Shown here piece after piece: positions 35,349 to 44,300 of a DNA stretch of 64,000 nucleotides. The notes under the pieces are model-generated. The model did no database searches. It worked only from the letters and a program-made list of their open reading frames with translations, and had not been told where the DNA came from. Positions within the stretch are counted from its first letter, which is position 1. Each line of letters starts with the position of its first letter. Made by a program: the position numbers and the translations under genes. Source of the DNA: Catonella morbi ATCC 51271 (GTDB lineage: Bacteria; Bacillota; Clostridia; Lachnospirales; Lachnospiraceae). Location: the NCBI RefSeq assembly GCF_000160035.2, contig NZ_KI535366.1:668112-732111 (forward strand), written 5' to 3'.

Positions 35349-36211
35349 TATTTTCCAATCCACCTTCCTGATGCCCCACAAGGAAGCACCAAGCCGTTTT
35401 TCTTAACCGGAAGTCCGATTTCCTCAGCCATTACCTTGCCACCAAATTTACCGGTTATTGCAGTATTTAACATATAACTGAGTACTGCAGGCTGAAGTCC
35501 GGTAGTGTAACTATTAATAAGAAAGAACTCGCTATCCTTATGCAAGAGTTCTGTACATTTCTTTATAAAAGGATAAACAGCTTCTTCTATTTTCCAAATC
35601 TCTCCTTTTGGCCCTCTGCCATAAGAAGGAGGATCCATTATTATTCCATCATAATGATTGCCGCGCCTTATTTCCCTTTCCACGAACTTAACACAATCAT
35701 CTACTATATAACGAATAGGCGCATTTTCAAGTCCCGAAAGCTTTGCATTTTCTTTAGCCCAGGTAACCATGCCCTTAGCCGCATCCACATGTACAACTTC
35801 AGCTCCGGCCTTTGCAGCTGCCACCGTCGCTCCGCCCGTGTATGCAAAAAGATTTAACACCTTCAATTCTCTGTTACTTTTACTGATGATATCCGAAAAC
35901 CAGTCCCAGTTTACCGCCTGTTCAGGAAATAAGCCAGTATGCTTAAAACTGAAAGGCTTAAGATTGAAGGTCAAATCCCTGTAATGGATGTTCCACTGTT
36001 CGGGAAGGTTAAAAAATTCCCATTCACCGCCACCGCGATTACTGCGGTGATAATGTGCAGACGGTCTTTTCCATTCTTTAATATCTTTTTCGGTATCCCA
36101 AATCACCTGAGGATCAGGACGAATCAGGGTATAACCGCCCCAGCTTTCCAGTTTTTCCCCCGAAGAACAGTCTAAAACTTCGTATTCTTTCCAATTATCA
36201 GCAATCCACAT
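35348..36211 (-). CDS. Class I SAM-dependent methyltransferase (RlmI-like)
   Basis: The protein has 287 residues. The SAM-binding motif I VLNLFAYTGGATVAAAKAGA (about 118-137) and motif IV DPPSYGRGPKGE resemble the C-terminal domain of RlmI/RlmL-type 23S rRNA m5C/m2G methyltransferases (COG1092). The N-terminal PUA domain of RlmI is not evident; instead there is a beta-rich region (MWIADNWKEYEVLD...). The target is probably rRNA, unproven. Its last 10 codons are duplicated downstream at 35177. Confidence 0.85.
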   Translation of the reverse strand: MWIADNWKEYEVLDCSSGEKLESWGGYTLIRPDPQVIWDTEKDIKEWKRPSAHYHRSNRGGGEWEFFNLPEQWNIHYRDLTFNLKPFSFKHTGLFPEQAVNWDWFSDIISKSNRELKVLNLFAYTGGATVAAAKAGAEVVHVDAAKGMVTWAKENAKLSGLENAPIRYIVDDCVKFVEREIRRGNHYDGIIMDPPSYGRGPKGEIWKIEEAVYPFIKKCTELLHKDSEFFLINSYTTGLQPAVLSYMLNTAITGKFGGKVMAEEIGLPVKKNGLVLPCGASGRWIGK

Positions 36212-36235
36212 TAATGTATGGCTCCTATATTTTCT

Positions 36236-36278
36236 AATAAAACTGCCACATCAGGCTAAATTTTAACCTGATGTGGCA
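36236..36278 (-). terminator. Terminator after the aldolase gene
   Basis: A perfect 12-bp stem TGCCACATCAGG/CCTGATGTGGCA is followed on the minus strand by TTTTATT, 38 bases after the fba stop. Confidence 0.85.
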
Positions 36279-36315
36279 AAGTAAAATTCAATTTTAATCT
36301 AAAGCACAGGCTGTT

Positions 36316-37185
36316 TTATTCAGCTTTTCCTACTGAACCGAAAAGTTCCATCTTCTCTTTAACTGTAGCCTTGATAGCTTCAAAGCCCGGAGCAAGTACC
36401 TTGCGAGGATCAAATCCCTTGCTTGCTTTATCCTTATTTGCTTCAAAATATTCTCTTGTGGCTGCTGTAAATGAAAGCTGGCATTCTGTATTAACATTGA
36501 TCTTAGATACACCAAGCTCTATAGCCTTTTTAATCATGTCTGCCGGTATACCTGTACCGCCATGAAGTACGAGAGGAAGTACTCCTGTCTTTTTCTGAAT
36601 AGCATCAAGAGTCTCAAATGAAAGTCCCTTCCAGTTTGCAGGATATACTCCATGAATATTTCCTATGCCGGCTGCAAGGAAATCTACACCAAGGTCAGCC
36701 ACTCTCTTGCACTCATTAGGATCCGCACATTCACCCATACCGATTACACCGTCTTCTTCTCCACCGATAGAACCAACTTCCGCTTCGATAGAAACACCCA
36801 TCTTATGAGCTGCGGCTACAAGTTCTGTAGTCTTAGCAACATTCTCATCTATAGGATAGTGTGAACCATCAAACATGATTGAAGAAAATCCTGCCTCAAG
36901 GCACTTATAGCAGCCTTCAAATGAGCCATGATCAAGGTGAAGCGCTACAGGAACCGATATCTTAAGGTCTTTAAGTAAACCGTTTACCATACCTACTACT
37001 GCATTGTAACCACCCATATACTTTCCTGCACCTTCGGAAACACCGAGGATAACAGGGCTCTTAAGCTCTTCTGCAGTTAAAAGTATCGCCTTTGTCCACT
37101 CAAGGTTATTGATATTGAACTGACCTACTGCATAATGGCCTGCTTTTGCCTTAACTAACATATCTCTTGCTGATACTAAATACAT
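36316..37185 (-). CDS. fba: Class II fructose-1,6-bisphosphate aldolase
   Basis: The protein has 289 residues from the ATG at 37185 (GGAGA upstream). It is a zinc-dependent aldolase of glycolysis and gluconeogenesis. Zinc ligands are seen in HLDHGSFE (about 82-89) and VLHGGTGIP, with the SIMFDGSHYP and GKINVNTE-like SKINVNTECQ blocks. It is monocistronic. Confidence 0.96.
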   Translation of the reverse strand: MYLVSARDMLVKAKAGHYAVGQFNINNLEWTKAILLTAEELKSPVILGVSEGAGKYMGGYNAVVGMVNGLLKDLKISVPVALHLDHGSFEGCYKCLEAGFSSIMFDGSHYPIDENVAKTTELVAAAHKMGVSIEAEVGSIGGEEDGVIGMGECADPNECKRVADLGVDFLAAGIGNIHGVYPANWKGLSFETLDAIQKKTGVLPLVLHGGTGIPADMIKKAIELGVSKINVNTECQLSFTAATREYFEANKDKASKGFDPRKVLAPGFEAIKATVKEKMELFGSVGKAE

Positions 37186-37299
37186 ATAATCTCCAATCCG
37201 CATCTTTCGATGCTCTTTAATAATGTGTTTACTTAGCTGTCCACATTTTATCACAACACAGTATAAATGTAAAATAAAAGTTACTTTATAATTAAAAAA

Positions 37300-38433
37300 T
37301 CAGGCTTTATTGTACTTTCCATCCAAGAAATTTGCAATTACATCTTCTACACTGCTTCTAAGCACAGGAATGGACGCTATTTCTTTCTCCAGAAGCAGGT
37401 TCCTGAGTTTTTTATCAATTCCGTTGCTTATAACCATATCCACACCGGCTTCTTTAAGCAGAGAAATTGCCTCATCTACAGATTTTACCTCCAAATAACT
37501 TCTGTCTAAAATCTTTCTGCCCTTGGTATCCGCAATTACAAACTTCACGACAGAAGCAAGCTTTCCTATCATCTTCTCATTTGAATCAAGAGCTATTGCT
37601 ACCTTGTGAGCTTCTCCATAATCATTGTTGTCTACACTGTGATCCACATTTCTGAGCAAAAACTCTATTGTATCGGCAGTCTCACCGAGAACATCCATAT
37701 CAAGTTCTTCTACCAGGCCTTTATCCATAGCATCGGCAATCCTGTTATCCATAGGAAGTCTCGAAAGTACCGGAATCCCATACTTAAGGCCTACATCATC
37801 TGTTTTTCCTTCTCCGAAAGGATAGATTATCTTGCCACAATCCGGGCATTTAATATAACTGTAATTCTCTACTATGCCCAGTACGGGAATCTCCATCGCA
37901 TTTGCCATATTTACGGCCTTTTCAACTATCATAGATACCAGTTCCTGAGGAGACGTAACTATGATAATTCCGTCAACCGGAAGTGACTGAAATACTGTAA
38001 GAGGCACATCACCTGTTCCGGGTGGCATATCCACAAACATATACTCTACATCTTTCCAGTCCACCTCAGACCAAAACTGCTTTACAGTACCGGCTATAAT
38101 AGGGCCTCGCCAAACTACAGGTGTAGACTCATCATCTAAGAGCAGATTCACAGACATAACCTGTACCCCGCCCTTACTTATTGCAGGCTGTATGCCATTT
38201 TCATTTGCTTCAGCCTTTTCCTTCATTCCAAAACATCTGGGTACGGAAGGACCGGTAATATCCGCATCAAGAACCGCTGAATTGTAACCTTTTTTAGAGA
38301 AGATAGAAGCTAGTCTTGAAGTTACAAATGACTTACCCACTCCTCCTTTACCGCTGACTACACCTATCACTCGTTTTACCGAACCTTCATTTTTTAAGTC
38401 AATAATCTGACTGTTATCATCGTTTCTACTCAT
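37300..38433 (-). CDS. Mrp/NBP35-type Fe-S carrier ATPase fused to a NifX/NifB-like domain
   Basis: The protein has 377 residues. The N-terminal ParA-like NTPase has the deviant Walker A GVVSGKGGVGKS (about 24-35), VDMPPGTGD, and the C-x2-C cluster site YIKCPDCGK. It is an ApbC/Mrp protein that carries Fe-S clusters. From about residue 275 a dinitrogenase iron-molybdenum-cofactor-type domain (VAIALDSNEKMIGKLASVVKF...) follows. The fusion suggests metallocluster handling; no nif genes are nearby. It is divergent from rpoD. Confidence 0.9.
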   Translation of the reverse strand: MSRNDDNSQIIDLKNEGSVKRVIGVVSGKGGVGKSFVTSRLASIFSKKGYNSAVLDADITGPSVPRCFGMKEKAEANENGIQPAISKGGVQVMSVNLLLDDESTPVVWRGPIIAGTVKQFWSEVDWKDVEYMFVDMPPGTGDVPLTVFQSLPVDGIIIVTSPQELVSMIVEKAVNMANAMEIPVLGIVENYSYIKCPDCGKIIYPFGEGKTDDVGLKYGIPVLSRLPMDNRIADAMDKGLVEELDMDVLGETADTIEFLLRNVDHSVDNNDYGEAHKVAIALDSNEKMIGKLASVVKFVIADTKGRKILDRSYLEVKSVDEAISLLKEAGVDMVISNGIDKKLRNLLLEKEIASIPVLRSSVEDVIANFLDGKYNKA

Positions 38434-38527
38434 TTATACCTCCAAGCATAATTTCACTAATCTTTTATATCTTACCACTTTTGTACAAAATATTCAATTT
38501 TTCCTGCTCAATTTTAAAATTTTACAA

Positions 38528-38556
38528 TAGATTTTAATTTGTATTTATGATATAAT
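38528..38556 (+). promoter_or_regulatory. Candidate rpoD promoter (extended -10)
   Basis: TATAAT at 38551-38556 with TG one base upstream is an extended -10. The -35 (TAGATT at 38528) is weak. It lies 53 bases before the rpoD start. Confidence 0.5.
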
Positions 38557-38608
38557 TACAAAAGTTTACGCTCTTTAACAAGAGAATGATTTGAAAGGAA
38601 TGGTGCTA

Positions 38609-39829
38609 ATGGCTTCCAACGCTAAAGATAAAGACAAAAAAGCTCTGAAAAAAGAAACTTCTGTAAAGAAAACATCAAAAAAAACCGCTAAAACAGCCGA
38701 AAATTCTAAGACTGATAATGCGACCGTACCCAAGGACGACTTTCTTACAAAATTAGAAGGATTGGTTGAAATTGCAAGAAAAAATAAAGACGTAATTGAG
38801 TCAGACAAATTAAATGATTATTTTAAAAGCCTGAATATCGATTCCGGTCACTACGAAAAAATATATGATTACCTCGAAAGCAACGGTATCACAATAATGA
38901 ACATCAATGATATTGATGACGATCTTTTTGATGATACCCTTCCTGAAGTAGATGATGAGGCTGACCTTGAGATAGGCGATGATATAACACTTTCAATTAT
39001 GTCCGATGATCCTGTCAAAATTTATCTTAAGGAAATAGGTAACTATCCGCTCTTAAGCATGGATGAAGAGGTTGAGCTCGCAAAGAAAATTGCGGAGGGT
39101 GACCAGTATGCTACAGATAGGCTCACCGAATCCAATCTGAGACTTGTGGTAAGTATAGCAAAGAAATATGTCGGACGCGGACTTTCGTTTCTTGACCTGA
39201 TTCAGGAAGGAAACCTTGGGCTTATAAAGGCTGTAGACAAATTTGACTATTCAAAAGGATATAAATTCAGTACTTATGCTACCTGGTGGATAAGACAGGC
39301 TATTACACGTTCTATAGCAGATCAGTCAAGAACTATACGTATACCGGTTCATATGTCTGAGGTAATAAATAAAGCTTACAGAATTTCCAGAAGTCTGCTT
39401 CAGGAATTGGGACGCGAACCTACCGAGGAAGAAATTGCCAAGGAAATGAATCTTCCTGTTGAAAAGGTACGTGAGATTATGAAAATTTCCGCCGATCCGA
39501 TTTCTCTCGATACACCAATCGGAGAAGAGGATGATAGTCATCTCGGTGATTTTATAAAGGATGATACCATTATGGGGCCTGAGGATGCTGCGGCCTACAC
39601 TATGTTACAAGACCAGATACAAAAACTCCTCACCACCCTTTCCGAAAGAGAGCAGAGAGTACTCATACTCAGATTCGGTCTTCTTGACGGAAGAACCAGA
39701 ACTCTTGAGGAAGTAGGCAAGGAATTCAATGTAACCAGAGAGCGTATCAGACAGATAGAGGCCAAGGCTCTCAGAAAACTCCGCCATCCAAACAGGGCAA
39801 GGATGCTAAGAGGATTTGATTCTTATTAA
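38609..39829 (+). CDS. rpoD: RNA polymerase primary sigma factor
   Basis: This is SigA (406 residues) from the ATG at 38609 (GAAAGGA 9 bases upstream; a TTG at 38591 is in frame but overlaps nothing useful). After a Lys-rich leader of about 45 residues, region 1.1 is present, then 1.2 ([17 protein letters not shown]), region 2 ([44 protein letters not shown]), region 3 and region 4 ([18 protein letters not shown]). dnaG, often its upstream partner, is absent. Confidence 0.97.
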   Translation: MASNAKDKDKKALKKETSVKKTSKKTAKTAENSKTDNATVPKDDFLTKLEGLVEIARKNKDVIESDKLNDYFKSLNIDSGHYEKIYDYLESNGITIMNINDIDDDLFDDTLPEVDDEADLEIGDDITLSIMSDDPVKIYLKEIGNYPLLSMDEEVELAKKIAEGDQYATDRLTESNLRLVVSIAKKYVGRGLSFLDLIQEGNLGLIKAVDKFDYSKGYKFSTYATWWIRQAITRSIADQSRTIRIPVHMSEVINKAYRISRSLLQELGREPTEEEIAKEMNLPVEKVREIMKISADPISLDTPIGEEDDSHLGDFIKDDTIMGPEDAAAYTMLQDQIQKLLTTLSEREQRVLILRFGLLDGRTRTLEEVGKEFNVTRERIRQIEAKALRKLRHPNRARMLRGFDSY

Positions 39830-39835
39830 ATTTTA

Positions 39836-39968
39836 ATAAAAAGTGTGTGCTTGCACACACTTCGCGCGCGAGCGGTGCCGTAAGGCAAACTCTCTCTGCT
39901 GCGAGCTACGCATCCCTCGGAGAGATTTTTATTTAATAGGAAATTTTGGAGAAATTTCCCATTAAAAA
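39836..39968. repeat. Bipartite hairpin repeat, full copy 2
   Basis: This matches 3597-3732 across modules A (AAGTGTGTGC hairpin and GC-rich part) and B (TTTAATAGGAAATTT hairpin), with a few substitutions and small indels. It sits between rpoD and its terminator, directly abutting the latter. Confidence 0.85.
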
Positions 39969-40006
39969 AATAGGACATCTTCAATTTGAAAATGTCCTAT
40001 TTTTTA
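39967..40006. terminator. Bidirectional terminator (rpoD / TPR gene)
   Basis: The stem AAATAGGACAT/ATGTCCTATTT is flanked by A-runs and T-runs on either side, so it can end both convergent transcripts. Confidence 0.85.
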
Positions 40007-40047
40007 CCTCATTTTATGAAAACAACAATGGCATATGATATGCACAC

Positions 40048-40356
40048 CTATTTTTCCAGACCAAATTTCCCCATCATCTCTAAGAGCATATTTGCTTTAT
40101 CAATTTCATCATTTAGCAAATCATCATAATCAGCTTCAAATTCCTCCTGCCTTTCAACAATCCATTCTAAATTTTCTTTTGATAAAGCATAGTTTTGATT
40201 AACAAAATAATACTCTCCCAGAAAACAACGAGCCTGAACCACTGAAGCAATATCATCATCAATCTCAATGGCTTTTTCCATACTATGTAAAGCATTCTCA
40301 ATCTCACCTTTGGAAATCTGCAATGATGCTTTTGTTACATAAAGTTCAGCCGTCAT
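40048..40356 (-). CDS. Small TPR-like helical protein
   Basis: The protein has 102 residues, entirely helical and acidic, with TPR-like pairs (YVTKASLQISKGEIENALHS and SVVQARCFLGEYYFVNQNY). No catalytic motif is seen. It overlaps the helicase stop by 11 bases and is therefore likely translationally coupled to it and could be a partner protein. The function is unknown. Confidence 0.65.
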   Translation of the reverse strand: MTAELYVTKASLQISKGEIENALHSMEKAIEIDDDIASVVQARCFLGEYYFVNQNYALSKENLEWIVERQEEFEADYDDLLNDEIDKANMLLEMMGKFGLEK

Positions 40357-41506
40357 TTCTCCTGTCCTCCTTCTTCACATCCATTAGCTTACCATCATAG
40401 TAAAATTTCTGTGAAAACTTTATTCCAAGTGCCTTTTCATACTTTTTAATAAGAGGGAGTTCTCTTTCAGTTATTATACTTAAGTTTCTTCCAACCCTTC
40501 CTGCTCTGCCCGTCCTGCCCGCTCTGTGAAGGTAGGTATCGGCATTCTCAGGAAGATTTACATGAAAAACTGTGTCCACATCATCAAACTGTAAACCTCT
40601 TGCAGCAATATCAGTAGCTATCAGATACTTGATTTTCTTATGTAAGAAGCCCTGCATAGCTTTTTTTCGCTCTTCTTTTGTACGCTCTCCGCCTATAAAA
40701 TCCACCTGATAATGATGATGGGCAAGTTTTTTATAGGTTTCTTCTATATCATAAATGCCGTTTACAAAAATAATAGCTTTTCTTGTCCTTATTGCTCCTG
40801 TTGTTCCACGAAGAATTTCAAGTTTGTTCCTTTTTTCACAAACCACATACCAGTGCTTGATATTAGCCGGAATTTCCTTACCGCCATCGGCAATAATCTC
40901 TGTAATATCTTTATCCCAAGCCCTTGCGCCTTCCAAAGCCGAATCGGTTGCTGTCGCTGAAAACAGCAAAAGCTGTCTGTCCCTGACGAAGCACTTAATC
41001 AAAGCATCAGTGGTTTCTTTGTTATTTTTGTCAAATAACCTGTCACCTTCATCCAGCACCAAGGTTCTTACTAAATGAGCTGCAATCTTACGTTTTCTTA
41101 TAAGGTCTGTGATTCTTCCCGGAGTACCTACTATAATCTGGGGCTTTTTCTTTAAATTCTCAATCTGTCTTATTATGCTTGCGTTTCCGCCAAGGCAGAC
41201 TGAATGAAGGCCTATGCCTGTATTGCCTCGTACCAGCTCTGCCTGCCTGTGAATCTGTAAAGCAAGCTCCGTAGTCGGTGCAACAATTACAATCTTATTT
41301 TCACGCTCTGTCTTTTTATATTTTTCAAACAAAGGCAGTAAATAAGCCAAAGTTTTGCCTGAGCCTGTAGGTGCCTGTACAAAGAAACTGCCTCCTTCAA
41401 GTATCTTCTTGTAAGCAGCCTCCTGTACAGGTGTCGGACTCTTAAACCCAAACTTTCCTATACCTGTAAGTATCTTTTTATCATTTATAAATTCATTAAA
41501 TTCCAT
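40346..41506 (-). CDS. DEAD-box-type RNA helicase with DEGD motif
   Basis: The protein has 386 residues from the ATG at 41506, which overlaps the upstream stop (TAATG). Q motif GFKSPTPVQEAAY (about 20-32), motif I APTGSGKT (45-52), Ia PTTELALQ, Ib TPGRITD, motif II DEGD at 152-155 in place of DEAD, motif III SAT, and motif VI HRAGRTGRAGR are present. It is an ATP-dependent RNA unwinding enzyme. Motif II with Gly at the third position is unusual but keeps the catalytic Asp/Glu pair. Confidence 0.9.
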   Translation of the reverse strand: MEFNEFINDKKILTGIGKFGFKSPTPVQEAAYKKILEGGSFFVQAPTGSGKTLAYLLPLFEKYKKTERENKIVIVAPTTELALQIHRQAELVRGNTGIGLHSVCLGGNASIIRQIENLKKKPQIIVGTPGRITDLIRKRKIAAHLVRTLVLDEGDRLFDKNNKETTDALIKCFVRDRQLLLFSATATDSALEGARAWDKDITEIIADGGKEIPANIKHWYVVCEKRNKLEILRGTTGAIRTRKAIIFVNGIYDIEETYKKLAHHHYQVDFIGGERTKEERKKAMQGFLHKKIKYLIATDIAARGLQFDDVDTVFHVNLPENADTYLHRAGRTGRAGRVGRNLSIITERELPLIKKYEKALGIKFSQKFYYDGKLMDVKKEDRRNDG

Positions 41507-43125
41507 TATTTTGTAAACCAACTGCCTTTCATACTATGCTTAAATACTCTGTAAGCCATCTTTCCGTCCTTAAAGGTAAAACTTGCCAGCCTGTATCCGT
41601 CAGGGTTGTATTCTTCAAAGCCTCCTTCACCTGTTGAAGCCGCTATAAGATATCCCTGATTGAGGGAGATATTTCCTCCATCCGAAGAATAAGGCAGCTC
41701 CATAGCATTTTCCAGGCTATAAGTCATTTTTTCCTCATTTACCATATATTTATAGTAAAATGAATTTCTGCCTCCGGTATTATTGTTAAATACCATTAAA
41801 TGATACTGTCTCTTACCGAGCTTTTCAGACCTGTCAACATAGGCAGTATTCTGTCTTTTCTGGCTTACAAAATCCCCATCCTTACTGTAAAATACCTTTT
41901 CATAAGCGGATTTCAGCTCCTCGGTTCCTGAAATAACCGCCTTAATACTCGGATTTCTGAATACATTATTTATTCTGATTACGGACGAAGTATTTTTCTC
42001 ACTGACTATGAGGTCATTATCATTGATAAACTGTACCGAAGTAAATTTAAGCTTAGAACCGCCTTTTTTATAGTATGCGGCAAATAACTTATTAAAGTTA
42101 ATTATTTCTTTGGATTTTCCCTCTAAAATGTCTACTGAATGAATTCCGTCATTACCCTTTCTTTTTGAAAGAGTTACTGCCTTCCTGATAGCTGTATTCA
42201 AATCCATATCTCCGAGTGAAACTGCTCCGTCCTCAAGCCCAATAAGTTTTTCTACCTTACCAAACCTGTCAATCAGTGCAAATCTTTTACTGTCAATAGC
42301 ATAAAACAGCTTATCATCAATCAGACCTATATTTGTCTCTGCCGCGTCTCCGCCTTTTACAAGCGGAAGCTCAGCCCTTATCACACCATTGTTGTCATAA
42401 AATAAAATATGTTTATCTTTTCTGCCTGTATCGTCCAAACCGAATACAGAATATAAGCCATCTGAAAGCTGGCTTACCTCTCTGTCATGTGTCACATTAA
42501 GAGTCTTCATAGTCACTGTTTCAGACTCAGGTATGTCCAACTTATAACCGGCCTTGGCTATCATTTTATTATTTTCATCATAAATATATACCGAAACATA
42601 GTTTTTCTCTCCCGGAATCATACCTATGATAAGGCCTTCCTGCTCAGCAAGAGGCATACCTGTGGTATTGGTATATAAAGAACCTGAAAAGTCTGCATCC
42701 TTTATATTTTCCTTACCGTCAATCTCCTTTACGCTGACAGTATATTTTGTATTCACTCTGAATTTATGCTTAAAATATATATACAGCCCCGTAGTATTTG
42801 TTCCGTAGGGATTTACAATTAGTAGCGGTGCATCTACGGTATATTTACCGTTTTTCTTATACTTGTCAATTATACTTTTAGCTGCTTTTTGATACTTCAC
42901 AGAATATACTTCAGGCTTTTTTTCCTTCAGCTTCTTAGCAACCTTCTTGTACATATCCTTTGCAGAAATAATTTCAGGTCTGGCATACTCCACCCTGTCC
43001 GGGACAGTGGTTTCCGCCTTTTTAATATTATCCTTGGTTTTCTTGGTTAAAAAGGCCGCTCCCGCAAGTAAAACAGCGAAAAATATCGAAATTATAAGTG
43101 AAATCTTCAATGCTTTTTTTAACAT
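41506..43125 (-). CDS. Membrane-anchored arylsulfotransferase-like protein
   Basis: The protein has 539 residues. An N-terminal membrane anchor (about 5-27) is followed by an N-terminal beta domain (PLLIVNPYGTNTTGLYIYFK, residues about 100-119) that resembles the Arylsulfotran_N domain of PAPS-independent sulfotransferases, and then a propeller-like region with GNDGIHSVDIL, NDNDLIVSEKNTSSVIRI and QYHLMVFNNNTGG blocks echoing bacterial ASST. The catalytic histidine cannot be assigned confidently. It lies 2 bases after the DHHW gene in an MBOAT operon, suggesting modification of a surface polymer. Confidence 0.6.
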   Translation of the reverse strand: MLKKALKISLIISIFFAVLLAGAAFLTKKTKDNIKKAETTVPDRVEYARPEIISAKDMYKKVAKKLKEKKPEVYSVKYQKAAKSIIDKYKKNGKYTVDAPLLIVNPYGTNTTGLYIYFKHKFRVNTKYTVSVKEIDGKENIKDADFSGSLYTNTTGMPLAEQEGLIIGMIPGEKNYVSVYIYDENNKMIAKAGYKLDIPESETVTMKTLNVTHDREVSQLSDGLYSVFGLDDTGRKDKHILFYDNNGVIRAELPLVKGGDAAETNIGLIDDKLFYAIDSKRFALIDRFGKVEKLIGLEDGAVSLGDMDLNTAIRKAVTLSKRKGNDGIHSVDILEGKSKEIINFNKLFAAYYKKGGSKLKFTSVQFINDNDLIVSEKNTSSVIRINNVFRNPSIKAVISGTEELKSAYEKVFYSKDGDFVSQKRQNTAYVDRSEKLGKRQYHLMVFNNNTGGRNSFYYKYMVNEEKMTYSLENAMELPYSSDGGNISLNQGYLIAASTGEGGFEEYNPDGYRLASFTFKDGKMAYRVFKHSMKGSWFTK

Positions 43126-43127
43126 AT

Positions 43128-44288
43128 CTACCTCAACAATCTGCCAATATTTGCATCCTCTGCGAAGTCAGGCGTACTGTACAGTACAAGTAAATCTGTA
43201 ATTTCATTATCAGTCAGATATTTTTTAAGGCTTTTATTAAAATATCTGAGGTCAAGCATTATTATTCTATCATAGTCCTTTATTAAAAACGGTGCAAGAT
43301 TATGAGCAAAACTATCTTTAATTATAAGTAAGGTCTTACCTGTCTTATTTTCAGTTTTAATATCCGTTACGCTGTGATTTCCGCCAAAAAATACCGTATA
43401 CTTATCTTTCCCCTTTAAAGCATCCATTTTATAAATGCTGTCAAAGCTCTTATCCTTGTCATTATCCCATATCATTCCGGCTTTGTCTATCTCCGCAGAG
43501 GAGTAGATTGTAATACTGTCTGCATCTACTCCTCCTGTTATACCTGTATTTACCTTAGAATCATAGGTTCCGAGGAAATCATTAGATACAGTCTCTGCCT
43601 TTAATTTCTCCAAAGGCTGAACCTCAAGTCCAAGCCCCGCGGCTATAGCCTCATAACCGTAATAAGCTCCGAGAGTTGTCCAGTGATGGTCGGTTCTGAA
43701 ATAAATGTACTCATTCGCATGCTTTTTCAGGTTTTCACCCAGATCTATCACATTATCTTCTCCCGCTTCTTTTTTTATTTTGTCAATAAATCCTGTCTGA
43801 TTATAAACAGGTGCATTAGCAGGCAGCTTATCTTTTAATATTTCTGACGAAGACGGAGCCAGTGCTATCTTAAAATGCTCTTTACCAAATTTATCTCCAT
43901 ACAGTTTTACAAATTCTGCTACAGCAGAAATATTATTCTTAGCCGTTTCGGATTCAAACAAGGCTCCATCATACTTCCCGAAAAGATAGCCTTCTTTTCC
44001 AAAATATACGCCGTTGTCATCAGCTCTTCCACGAAGTCTCTCTACCGCAGTTTTTACTCCCATAAAGAAGCTTCTGTTAGGAAACTGGTCTGTGATAAAG
44101 GTTTCGTAGTCTTTCATAAAACTTCCGTCAAGAAGTTTAACCGCAGTAAGTTTAGGTCTTTGTCCAAGATATCTGTTCTCCGTTTCGGAAAATTCTACAG
44201 GTTTATGGAGTACAGCTCCCAAAAATAAAGCTGCCAAGGTTGTTCCAAATACAGCTATCTTAGCATTTTCATAAGTTAATATTTTCAT
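43128..44288 (-). CDS. DHHW family protein (AlgX/AlgJ-like)
   Basis: The protein has 386 residues. It has an N-terminal membrane anchor (about 8-26) and an extracytoplasmic SGNH-like domain with APSSSEIL and the name-giving YFRTDHHWTTLGAYYGYEA near residue 197. Proteins of this family partner with MBOAT acyltransferases in O-acetylation of polysaccharides. It starts 12 bases after the MBOAT stop. The acceptor glycan is unknown. Confidence 0.85.
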   Translation of the reverse strand: MKILTYENAKIAVFGTTLAALFLGAVLHKPVEFSETENRYLGQRPKLTAVKLLDGSFMKDYETFITDQFPNRSFFMGVKTAVERLRGRADDNGVYFGKEGYLFGKYDGALFESETAKNNISAVAEFVKLYGDKFGKEHFKIALAPSSSEILKDKLPANAPVYNQTGFIDKIKKEAGEDNVIDLGENLKKHANEYIYFRTDHHWTTLGAYYGYEAIAAGLGLEVQPLEKLKAETVSNDFLGTYDSKVNTGITGGVDADSITIYSSAEIDKAGMIWDNDKDKSFDSIYKMDALKGKDKYTVFFGGNHSVTDIKTENKTGKTLLIIKDSFAHNLAPFLIKDYDRIIMLDLRYFNKSLKKYLTDNEITDLLVLYSTPDFAEDANIGRLLR

Positions 44289-44300
44289 ATATATCTCCCG

